Below, one piece after another: positions 32,385 through 39,567 of a DNA stretch of 64,000 bases. Positions within the stretch are counted from its first letter, which is position 1. Every line of letters begins with the position of its first letter. The notes below the pieces were generated by a model. That model searched no databases. It was not told where the DNA came from and saw only the letters and a program-made list of their open reading frames with translations. This DNA is from Berkiella sp050247135 (lineage in GTDB: Bacteria; Pseudomonadota; Gammaproteobacteria; Berkiellales; Berkiellaceae): positions 103,573 through 167,572 of the forward strand of contig JBFWUT010000002.1 in assembly GCA_050247135.1 (NCBI GenBank). The letters are read 5' to 3'. A program made the position numbers and the translations under genes.

Positions 32385-34394
32385 AAATTAGAAATCCCCG
32401 CACCAAGCTCTAAACTTGATTTCTTGGCGCTGCCACAAGAGATGATGGATCATGTTCTTAGCTTTCTACCCCTTGAAGAACTTGTGCCAGCACGAGCAGT
32501 AAGCAGGACATTCAAATCTACAGCAGAGCACTTGCTAGCTCTAAACAGCTCACTGGATGCACGAAAAACACTAAGCACCCTACTCAATGCAGACGAAGCA
32601 CAGCAAACTGATTTTAATTTTTTTAATGAGCCAGGTTCATTTTCTCAACAAGAAAATATACCAGCTATCCTACGTTTACAGCTGACCCTGCGTGACTTTA
32701 TTCAGCACGGCCAGCTCAAAGATGACGATATTCGTTTTGTGCAACTTGCGCTAAAATGCTCTAAAACAGCACCTTATGCGCTTGCCTTGGTGTATCGTGT
32801 TCTTAAAACACATGCCCCTTTTCAAGGTGATGCTTTTGTTTCTACATTGTTTGATATGACAAGCAACCAGGATGATCACCTCATTAGAGCATTTGCTATC
32901 AAGACGCTGAGTCACTTAGCCCGGCAATTACCTCAAGAGAAACTACCCGCAATATTAGAAAGCATCACTGCGCTACTAAAGGATGGTGACTGGAGTGTGC
33001 GCGAAACGGCTGTACAAGCGCTAGGACCATTAGTACAGTATCTCCCTCAAGCGCAAATACCCGCAACGCTAACAAGCATCACTGCGCTACTAAAGGATAG
33101 TTCCCCGAATGTGCGCCAAGCGGCTGTAGAAGCGCTAGGACCATTAGCACAGTATCACCCTCAAGCGCAAATACCCGCAACGCTAGACAGCATCATTACG
33201 CTATTCAAAGATGTTTTCCCGGATGTGCGAGAAGCGGCTGTACAAGCGCTAGGACCATTTGCACAGCAATTACCTCAAGAGCAAATCTCCGCAACGCTAA
33301 CAAGCATCACTGCGCTATTAAAGGATGATGACTGGCAAGTGCGCCAAGCGGCTGTGCAAGCGCTAGGACCATTAGCACAGTATCTCCCTCAAGCGCAACT
33401 GCCCGCAACGCTAGATAGCATCACTGCGCTATTCAAGGATGGTGAATGGTGGGTGCGCCAAGCGGCTGTGCAAGCGTTAGGACCATTTGCACTTCATCTC
33501 TCTCAAACGCAAATGCCCACAACGCTAGGCAGCATCACTGCGCTATTAAAGCATGATTCCTGGCATGTGCGCGAAGCGGCCGTGCAAGCGCTAGGAGGAC
33601 CATTAGCACAGTATCTTCCTCAAACGCACATGCCCGCAACGCTAGAAAGCATCGCTGAGCTATTCAAGGATAGTAACTGGCCTGTGTGCAAAGCAGCTGT
33701 ACAAACATTAGGACAATTAGCACAACATCTCCCTCAAGCGCAAATACCCGCAACGCTAACAAGCACCATTGCGCTATTAAAGAATGATGTCTCGAGTGTG
33801 CGCCAAGCGGCTGTAAAAGCGCTAGAACGATTAGCACACCATCTCCCTCAGGCGCACATGCCCGCAACATTAGAAAGCATCACTTCGCAACTAAAGAGTT
33901 TCTATGTCTGCGAAGCAGCTGCACAAGCGTTAGGACAATTAGCACAGTATCTCCCTCAAGAGCAACTGCCCGCAACGCTAACAAGCATCACTGCGCTATT
34001 AAAGGGTTTCTATGCCTGCGAAGCAGCTGCACAAGCTTTAGAAGCGTTATACCCTTTTGTAGGTAACGAAGACAGCAAACGAGACATTGCCGGTTTATTA
34101 TGTTCTAAATTAGAGCATTGCGATGCTATTATAGATATCATTTCAATTAACTGGCACAGAATGCATCAATACATCAATGTAGAAAGCGTGGCTGCAATAC
34201 CTTTTGATAGCAACTCTTTAAATATTGGGGACTGGGCTCTGTTATTACAAAAATGTGAACCACAAAAAACCGTTCTGAATCAATTTGAGAATAATAAAAA
34301 GCGCTCACAAGCTGATAAATATGAGTTCGCTGGGCTTGGAATAGATATAAATAAGGATAAGGCGAATGGAATGAGGCCAAGTCCCGCGGCCTGA
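32349..34394 (+). CDS. F-box protein with ten HEAT-type repeats
   Basis: A 681-residue protein. Residues 18-55 are a classical F-box (LDFLALPQEMMDHVLSFLPL, then VSRTFKST), which in eukaryotes binds Skp1 of SCF ubiquitin ligases. Residues 199 to about 572 hold ten HEAT/Armadillo-type repeats of 36-38 residues (pattern IPATLTSITALLKD, VRQAAVQALG, PLAQYLPQAQ), a surface for recognising a substrate. The C-terminus ends MRPSPAA. ATG 32349 is preferred because AGGTG is five bases upstream and this start is conserved in the deleted duplicate. F-box plus repeat scaffold strongly suggests a translocated ubiquitin-ligase adaptor; the target is unknown. The last two repeats are shortened. It is convergent with the carrier gene. 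Confidence 0.92.
   Translation: MPTNREQRAKTDKLEIPAPSSKLDFLALPQEMMDHVLSFLPLEELVPARAVSRTFKSTAEHLLALNSSLDARKTLSTLLNADEAQQTDFNFFNEPGSFSQQENIPAILRLQLTLRDFIQHGQLKDDDIRFVQLALKCSKTAPYALALVYRVLKTHAPFQGDAFVSTLFDMTSNQDDHLIRAFAIKTLSHLARQLPQEKLPAILESITALLKDGDWSVRETAVQALGPLVQYLPQAQIPATLTSITALLKDSSPNVRQAAVEALGPLAQYHPQAQIPATLDSIITLFKDVFPDVREAAVQALGPFAQQLPQEQISATLTSITALLKDDDWQVRQAAVQALGPLAQYLPQAQLPATLDSITALFKDGEWWVRQAAVQALGPFALHLSQTQMPTTLGSITALLKHDSWHVREAAVQALGGPLAQYLPQTHMPATLESIAELFKDSNWPVCKAAVQTLGQLAQHLPQAQIPATLTSTIALLKNDVSSVRQAAVKALERLAHHLPQAHMPATLESITSQLKSFYVCEAAAQALGQLAQYLPQEQLPATLTSITALLKGFYACEAAAQALEALYPFVGNEDSKRDIAGLLCSKLEHCDAIIDIISINWHRMHQYINVESVAAIPFDSNSLNIGDWALLLQKCEPQKTVLNQFENNKKRSQADKYEFAGLGIDINKDKANGMRPSPAA
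32943..34062 (+). repeat. tandem HEAT-repeat array, mostly 114-bp units
   Basis: Ten consecutive units begin with variants of CCCGCAACGCTA and contain near-identical blocks such as AGCATCACTGCGCTATTAAA and CAAGCGGCTGT. Similarity at nucleotide level, including third positions, indicates recent expansion or homogenisation. Confidence 0.88.
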
Positions 34395-34469
34395 GTGATC
34401 CCTGCAAATCTCCAATGTAAAAAGGTGAGCGGCGATAAGGGTGGGGGCTGTGCCCCCTTTCGTCATACC
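34369..34469 (+). repeat. 3' end repeat of F-box/HEAT gene, copy 2, with terminator
   Basis: Counterpart of 32083-32183. The hairpin GGGGGC-TGT-GCCCCC plus TTT at 34443-34460 is an intrinsic terminator, and its 3' edge overlaps the stop codon of the convergent carrier gene. Confidence 0.9.
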
Positions 34470-35512
34470 CTTTTTTTACTGATTTTCATCTTTTCCATTT
34501 TGTCTGATAGTTCTTGCTCCACTTCATCCGTTGCTTGACACTCAGACTCCATTTTATCGGGTGTTTTAAATTGGCTTAACACCCCTGGTTTGGTCTCAAG
34601 CAGAGCACTCACATCCACGCATTGTGCTTCACTTTTTACCTCTTCACCAAACCATTTTTTGGCAAGGTTCATGCTTTTTTCAATAAACAAAAAGCCCGTG
34701 CCCACTTTGCCTGACATGACTAATCTGGGACCTAAGCCACTGGTGAACATTTGACGCCAAGAAACGCGACTCATCGCCGTCATAAAGCCAGTTTGTTCCA
34801 CTTGCATGGTCGTTTTAATCACATCGCCAGGCTGTGACGCCACTAAACTCGCAAAAGCACCAAACCACTTAGCCGCTAGATTCTTTAAGTTGCTATGGTG
34901 ATCTTGATTATCCATCAATTGATTTGCCAGCTCAGAGCCACCGAACAAACCCGCAGCCCCCAGGGCATTGCGACCCACTCCCGTCACGATAGCGCCTTGA
35001 TACAATCCCCTTATTCCTAATTTTGACGCACTTTCAAGGGATATGGGCTCACCTAATACTTGCTTTCTCACTTGTAACGTATCGATCCATTGAAAGAACA
35101 CCGGCTCAAATACCCCTGTCAGACCACCTGCAACCGTTTGAATAGCCACATGTCCATAAGGCCCAAGCCGTGAAGCCGCTTCATCACCGTATTGAACTTT
35201 GAGTCTGGCGGCCACTTCATCTTGAACGCCATATTTGTAGATCCGTAGCGGAGCCTTTTTAGCGTAGCCTAACATAAAAGCCCGATATAATTGTTGTGTA
35301 GCACCTAGGGGTCCTTTTTCTGCAAAAAGATCGCGCATCCACGGTAGTACGGGTTGTTTTTTTGCCATGGCCGTTTTAGCAATGGTATCGATGGGATGAA
35401 AAAATGTTTGTTCGCCTAAAGCCCCCAAAGCGGTACCGAAAAATTTAGAAAAAGGTGTGTGGTTATATTGAGGAGTATTGGAGTTTGAATCCGAACTTGC
35501 ACCTGCTTTCAT
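34463..35512 (-). CDS. mitochondrial carrier family (SLC25-like) protein
   Basis: A 349-residue protein with the threefold structure of eukaryotic mitochondrial carriers. The P-x-D-x-x-K signature is seen as HPIDTIAK (about residue 40) and QPGDVIKT (about 227). The middle repeat has a degenerate WIDTLQVRKQ near residue 142. Each is followed by a Gly-rich helix. The C-terminal 60 residues form an acidic, Lys/Met-rich extension not found in host carriers. AAGGAA lies eight bases before the ATG. Bacteria do not normally have this family; Legionella LncP is a known translocated nucleotide carrier that inserts into host mitochondria, so a similar role is likely here. It forms a convergent pair with the F-box gene, and its 3' end was duplicated with it. 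Confidence 0.9.
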   Translation of the reverse strand: MKAGASSDSNSNTPQYNHTPFSKFFGTALGALGEQTFFHPIDTIAKTAMAKKQPVLPWMRDLFAEKGPLGATQQLYRAFMLGYAKKAPLRIYKYGVQDEVAARLKVQYGDEAASRLGPYGHVAIQTVAGGLTGVFEPVFFQWIDTLQVRKQVLGEPISLESASKLGIRGLYQGAIVTGVGRNALGAAGLFGGSELANQLMDNQDHHSNLKNLAAKWFGAFASLVASQPGDVIKTTMQVEQTGFMTAMSRVSWRQMFTSGLGPRLVMSGKVGTGFLFIEKSMNLAKKWFGEEVKSEAQCVDVSALLETKPGVLSQFKTPDKMESECQATDEVEQELSDKMEKMKISKKRV

Positions 35513-35670
35513 GCAGATAATTCCTTATTGTTATTATGATTGTGGGCCTACCCTGCGTAGCGCTCTTAGCGTAGCAAGGGCGGCTATCATGACAAAGACA
35601 GTTCGATATTTCAATCCTGCTTCGCGGCTTTGCCGCTTCGTAGAACAAGTCCTCGCCTTCTTTAACTTGG

Positions 35671-36162
35671 TTAATGCAATGGCTGTTCTGCCAACTTAGA
35701 TCGCGGATGGTGCGCTAAAATTTGACGAGTCAATTTTTCTTTTTCAGGTTTTAAATCAACTAACATCAAGTAGTGTCCTTCGCTCACATAATTTTCATAT
35801 TTTTCCACGATGGGATTTTTAACACCCAATCCTATCAAGCCCGAGGCCCATATACCAAAACCAATACCAAAAAGAAAAATAGCCGCATAACCCAGGGCGC
35901 TAATGTGTAGCGGGAAAACGAAATAACACAACACCAGAATTAACCCTACAAATACCAGTCCCATGAGCGGACCAAATTTAATGGCATAGCCTAAATTCGT
36001 CATTTGAAAAATATTGGCTGGTTGTAAATCGACGTCTTTTAATTCTTGGTTGATGTGTGCGCATACATGAATATCTTCTTCATGCACCCCCGAAGCTTCA
36101 AACTCTTTGGCGATGGAGCTAGTCTCTATCAGGTCTGGAACTAGAATGAAAACACGTTTCAT
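35671..36162 (-). CDS. small membrane protein, DUF1269-like
   Basis: A 163-residue inner-membrane protein with AGGAG six bases before the ATG. A soluble N-terminal alpha/beta part (residues 1-55, MKRVFILVPDLIETSSIAKE) is followed by two hydrophobic helices at about 63-85 and 88-112 (ALGYAAIFLFGIGFGIWASG). A cytosolic tail (YLMLVDLKPEKEKL) completes it. This resembles stress-associated DUF1269-type proteins in which two Gly-rich helices sit inside a ferredoxin-like fold. Function unknown. Confidence 0.75.
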   Translation of the reverse strand: MKRVFILVPDLIETSSIAKEFEASGVHEEDIHVCAHINQELKDVDLQPANIFQMTNLGYAIKFGPLMGLVFVGLILVLCYFVFPLHISALGYAAIFLFGIGFGIWASGLIGLGVKNPIVEKYENYVSEGHYLMLVDLKPEKEKLTRQILAHHPRSKLAEQPLH

Positions 36163-36241
36163 AACACGCTCCTTGGCAAGTCTTCATACTTTTATTCTAG
36201 GCACAACAAGATAGGGAAAAATAGTCAGCAATACACGTATT

Positions 36242-36496
36242 TTATTGCTGCGACATTATTTTTATTGAAGAAAAAAGAATAATGACTTGCCCGTCACCAC
36301 CACCTTCTTGGGAAGGCTCTGCCGGCGTACTCTTGTTTTCTTTATTGTCCGGAGACGCTTGATCTTGGTTCTTATCGTCTGGTTGACTTTGCCCAGCGTT
36401 ATCTTTTGTTTGATTATCGGGTGGATTTTCCGCTGCCGTAACAGACCCAACAGTAAGAACTGCGAGCGTGGCTAAGGTCAGAAGAAGCGCTTTCAT
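36242..36496 (-). CDS. small exported hydrophilic protein
   Basis: An 84-residue protein with a Sec signal peptide (MKALLLTLATLAVLTVGSVT, cleavage after AA at about 22). The mature part is disordered and rich in Asp, Asn, Lys, Gln and Pro (DNQTKDNAGQSQPDDKNQDQ), with a short hydrophobic end. A G-rich ribosome-binding site (AAGGGG) lies just before the ATG. One of several small exported low-complexity proteins in the window; function unknown. Confidence 0.65.
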   Translation of the reverse strand: MKALLLTLATLAVLTVGSVTAAENPPDNQTKDNAGQSQPDDKNQDQASPDNKENKSTPAEPSQEGGGDGQVIILFSSIKIMSQQ

Positions 36497-36617
36497 AGTC
36501 CCCCCTTAATTGGTCGACCCGCTAGCGCAGCAAATAGTTCCCGACTGTTTTAAGGCCTTAGCAGATCAATCCTCATTAACGTTGAGGGATGAATGAATAC
36601 TGGGAGGGTATGAAATA

Positions 36618-36656
36618 GCCACAGCCAAGCCAACTTATTTTTGGCGCGGCTGTGGC
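36618..36656. terminator. long two-part hairpin, probable terminator
   Basis: GCCACAGCC at 36618-36626 pairs with GGCTGTGGC at 36648-36656. Inside it, GCCAA pairs with TTGGC around a 7-base loop, with two unpaired bases on each side. It lies just past the stop of the reverse-strand gene at 36671 and probably ends that transcript; the T-run is weak. Confidence 0.6.
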
Positions 36657-36670
36657 ATAACGCTATTGAA

Positions 36671-37243
36671 TTATTTGACTAGCGAATTTTCTTGTTGAGT
36701 TCCTTGATGGCATGGTTGTCCTGGTTGGCATTGACGTAGCGTATGATCATTATTGTGTGGCGATCCTGCAACGGGATATCGACGTGGGTAGTGTGGTTGA
36801 TAAGGAAAACTCATGCCTTGAGGAGGATACTGCATTCTGTTTCCACCTTGTGGTGGCGGTCCCATTCTGTTCCCACCTTGTTGCGGTCCCATTTGACCTC
36901 CGCCGGGTGGGCAATTGCCGCCTCGCATACCTGGAGGTCCCATTCTGCCACCTTGGCCTTGTGGCGGCCTCATCTGCATGCCATTCATATCATTTTGCCC
37001 TTGCGGTGGTGGCCCCATTCTGCCACCTGGTCCTTGTGGTGGCCCCATTCTGCCATCTTGACCTTGTGGTGGCCCCATCAACATGTCATTTTGTCCTTGC
37101 GGAGGTGGTGGCCCCATTCTGCCATCTTGTCCTTGTGGTGATCCCATTTCACTACCCTGTGGCGGCGCACCCATGTCATTTTCTGCTAACAGCATTGTCG
37201 GAGAAATAAGAAGTAACGAGGTAGCAATGATTGAAAGTTTCAT
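36671..37243 (-). CDS. exported Gly/Pro/Met/Gln-rich repeat protein
   Basis: A 190-residue protein with a signal peptide (residues 1-20, cleavage near LLAEN). The mature chain consists largely of irregular repeats such as GRMGPPQGPGG and MGPPPQGQND up to about residue 140. A Tyr/Pro/Arg-rich part (FPYQPHYPRRYP) and a C-terminal segment with two Cys (QCQPGQPCHQ) follow. AGGGAT precedes the ATG. The composition suggests an extended surface or periplasmic protein; methionine repeats can bind copper, but the spacing here is not diagnostic. Several long plus-strand ORFs over it are shadows. Confidence 0.75.
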   Translation of the reverse strand: MKLSIIATSLLLISPTMLLAENDMGAPPQGSEMGSPQGQDGRMGPPPPQGQNDMLMGPPQGQDGRMGPPQGPGGRMGPPPQGQNDMNGMQMRPPQGQGGRMGPPGMRGGNCPPGGGQMGPQQGGNRMGPPPQGGNRMQYPPQGMSFPYQPHYPRRYPVAGSPHNNDHTLRQCQPGQPCHQGTQQENSLVK

Positions 37244-37403
37244 ATTGGGGATCCCTGTATATTGGTTAAGTTACATGATAATGGTATAAATCATAAGAAA
37301 AAATAATTAAGCATGTGACTACACATCCATGAAAAAAGTTTCATGATGACGGTTGTGATTACATGCGGTAGATGAAATAGGCTGTAAAATAGTGCGGTAA
37401 TGT

Positions 37404-38606
37404 TTACTTGTTTGAAGTTTGGAAATGACCTTTGGCATCGTAATATAAATTTTTTGACACGCCAAAAGTGTTAAAAAACAACGAAAACAATGGCCGCAAG
37501 GCATTTTCTACTTCACTTAAAGATCCTGAGTGTACATAACTATCGAACATAATGTGATCACGATCGATCGCTCGAACGGTGTCATAAGACTCAGGCAATA
37601 AAATTTTATAGCCTTTGGCATTCATCATTGACATAGCAATATATAATGATGAACTAATCTTATAGCGCGCAAAGATGTTTAAATAGCAAGCTAATGCATG
37701 CATTAGTTTATCACCCATTTCAAACGAAATAGTCCGGTTTTGTTCATTGAACACTTGGGTATCACCTGCCTCAACAACGGCATTTCGAAATAATTGCACA
37801 TAGGAATGTACTTGACCATTATTACCATTGGTCACCACAACTCCATCAATATTTAGAAATTTTTCAACTGAACTATTGGAAACAGGGGGACACTCCAAAG
37901 GGTTATTAAAATAGTGCATTAAGTCATAAGTGGCATTGTTTAAAAAAGGCTCAATTGGCAATACATGCAACAATAATTTTGGCCCATCTTTAAGGTTGAC
38001 TGGAATATTCTCATGTAAAATCAGTTTTTTCCTTTCTTTTATAAAATCATGGATCTTTTTATCATAGGTCTGGTTCATAAGCATTGATTGTTTAATTTGG
38101 TATACATCCATCGACTGATTTTTACCTGCTTGTCTAAAGTAAAAAGTGGATGTTTGATAGTTCACACGATGCAAAGCACTCCAGCTTTTTGGCACATGGA
38201 TAATCAATACACTTTTTTTGGCAGTGATAGGGATCTGCTTAAAATGCAAACTAAAAATGGGGGGTTCAATTTTGGTATTTGCCAGACTTTGAATTTGCAT
38301 GATTAAGGAGTCATACTCTTTCAGTCTAAATCCTACAATTTCTGTAGGATAAGTGTCTACTTCTTTTATGCCATAGATTAAACAGCCCCCTTGCGCATTG
38401 GCAAAAGCAACAAAATCTTTTAGCATGTTTACTTTGGCTTTGTCATCATCTAGTTTTAAAAGCAATTTATAATCGACTATTTTGCTTTCTTTCACTTTCT
38501 CTGAGATCAACAATTCTAGATCATTAAGCATCACATCCTTTAATGACTTACCAAATAGGTTCATAAGCGACTCATTCGTTACCCCGTGGTGGTAAAGTGA
38601 GATCAT
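37404..38606 (-). CDS. AlbA_2 (Schlafen-like) domain protein
   Basis: A 400-residue cytosolic protein. Residues 30-175 match the AlbA_2 / Schlafen-type putative nucleic-acid-binding domain: E-x-K-x-x-x-Y-K (ESKIVDYKLL), then KDFVAFANAQGGCLIYGIKE, PIFSLHF, VLIIHVP and YFRQAGKNQSM. The C-terminal half is helical without a known domain. The start at 38606 overlaps the preceding gene by 35 bases; an alternative ATG at 38564 would shorten the protein by 14 residues and avoid the overlap. AlbA_2 proteins are often regulators or defence-associated; no partner is evident here. Confidence 0.85.
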   Translation of the reverse strand: MISLYHHGVTNESLMNLFGKSLKDVMLNDLELLISEKVKESKIVDYKLLLKLDDDKAKVNMLKDFVAFANAQGGCLIYGIKEVDTYPTEIVGFRLKEYDSLIMQIQSLANTKIEPPIFSLHFKQIPITAKKSVLIIHVPKSWSALHRVNYQTSTFYFRQAGKNQSMDVYQIKQSMLMNQTYDKKIHDFIKERKKLILHENIPVNLKDGPKLLLHVLPIEPFLNNATYDLMHYFNNPLECPPVSNSSVEKFLNIDGVVVTNGNNGQVHSYVQLFRNAVVEAGDTQVFNEQNRTISFEMGDKLMHALACYLNIFARYKISSSLYIAMSMMNAKGYKILLPESYDTVRAIDRDHIMFDSYVHSGSLSEVENALRPLFSLFFNTFGVSKNLYYDAKGHFQTSNK

Positions 38607-38979
38607 TACCCCGTGGCGGCAAATTGGGGTTGTTTCCTCGAGGCGCTAAGTTCGGATCGTTGCCTCTTGCTGGCAAATTGGGATTGTTTCCTCGAGGCGC
38701 TAAGTTCGGATCATTACCTCTTGCTGGCAAATTGGGATTGTTTCCTCTTGGCGGCAAATTCGGATCATTGCCTCGTGGTGGCAGCCCAGGCCCTCCTCCT
38801 CGTACTAAAGGAGCAGCTTCATCAGTTTGAGATTGATCTTCATTTTGATTGCTCCAAGGAGGTGGCGTAGCTTGTATATCATTGGCATCTGGCTTGTACG
38901 GCCTATCATAGGTGACCGCAAATGAAGATGGTGTAGTGATTATGCTCAGCGTACAAGCAATCAGTGTGATTAATTTCAT
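38572..38979 (-). CDS. exported PRGN-repeat protein
   Basis: A 135-residue protein with a signal peptide (residues 1-21, MKLITLIACTLSIITTPSSF then A). After a short acidic linker, residues 60-135 are tandem nonapeptides of the form RGN(D/N)PNLPP or RGN(D/N)PNLAP, eight or so in all. AGGT lies eight bases before the ATG. Surface or periplasmic location is likely; no function can be assigned. Its 3' end overlaps the start region of the AlbA_2 gene on the same strand, so the two may be co-transcribed. Confidence 0.75.
   Translation of the reverse strand: MKLITLIACTLSIITTPSSFAVTYDRPYKPDANDIQATPPPWSNQNEDQSQTDEAAPLVRGGGPGLPPRGNDPNLPPRGNNPNLPARGNDPNLAPRGNNPNLPARGNDPNLAPRGNNPNLPPRGNDLTLPPRGNE
38631..38792 (-). 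repeat. 54-bp tandem repeat inside an exported-protein gene
   Basis: Three units begin with TGTTTCCTC at 38631, 38685 and 38739, exactly 54 bases apart. They encode the 18-residue unit NNPNLPARGNDPNLAPRG. Units one and two are nearly identical; the third diverges. Confidence 0.85.
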
Positions 38980-39028
38980 AAAAATGACCTATCAATGAAT
39001 CTGCTATTTAGAGGTCATGGTTTTGAAA

Positions 39029-39514
39029 TTAGTTCCCTTTGGCTTTTCTTTTGGGTAACTGAAAAAAACTATAAATAGCGAACGCCAACAGACTGACGCC
39101 TACCCACCCAAACAACATACCAATAAAAATCCATACAATAAAGAGATCAGCAAAAAAGTAGAAATACCAACCTAAAAAGGAGGGGATCCAAATAAAAAAG
39201 GACCAAGTAAAGAATACTGTCATATAAAAACGGTATTCTGATTCTGGTTCAGAAAACGGCAGTTGTTTGGCACGATAAATAACCATTAGCCATGTTAAAA
39301 CAATCGCTATAAAATAAATAAGAAAAGTAAACGACCAGATATGAATCATAGTCATGGATATCACAGGTGCTGATTTGGCAATGCAAAGGAATTGACAGCC
39401 ATAAATCGCTAATACCGTGATAAGCAACGATATGACAGTCGTGATAAAAGAAAACCAATGCAATTGCTTCATTGGATGATCCTGTCCAACCTTCCTTACT
39501 TCTTTATCGGCCAT
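39029..39514 (-). CDS. four-helix membrane protein
   Basis: A 161-residue protein from ATG 39514; a GTG 24 bases earlier is in frame but lacks support. Four hydrophobic segments lie at about 22-45, 58-78, 98-115 and 118-145, rich in Phe, Trp and Ile. The ends are basic (QLPKRKAKGN). No family recognised; inner membrane location expected. It stands between the exported-repeat gene and the kinase gene, all on the reverse strand. Confidence 0.68.
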   Translation of the reverse strand: MADKEVRKVGQDHPMKQLHWFSFITTVISLLITVLAIYGCQFLCIAKSAPVISMTMIHIWSFTFLIYFIAIVLTWLMVIYRAKQLPFSEPESEYRFYMTVFFTWSFFIWIPSFLGWYFYFFADLFIVWIFIGMLFGWVGVSLLAFAIYSFFQLPKRKAKGN

Positions 39515-39567
39515 TGGCAAAATTCTATGACCTACCACAAAGCTGTGCAGCTTAACAGATGGTTTTT

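Noticed and set aside
32943..34062. CRISPR-like array
   Set aside because: Units are 114 bases, in frame and encode HEAT repeats; there are no unique spacers.
35624..35636. GCGGC-TTT-GCCGC hairpin as a REP element
   Set aside because: Only one copy was noticed and the stem is five bases, so it is too short to call a repeat family.
36712..37209. Plus-strand ORFs opposite the exported Met/Gly/Pro/Gln-rich gene
   Set aside because: They lack start signals and are Cys/His/Leu-rich antisense of the repeat; the reverse-strand protein has a clean signal peptide.
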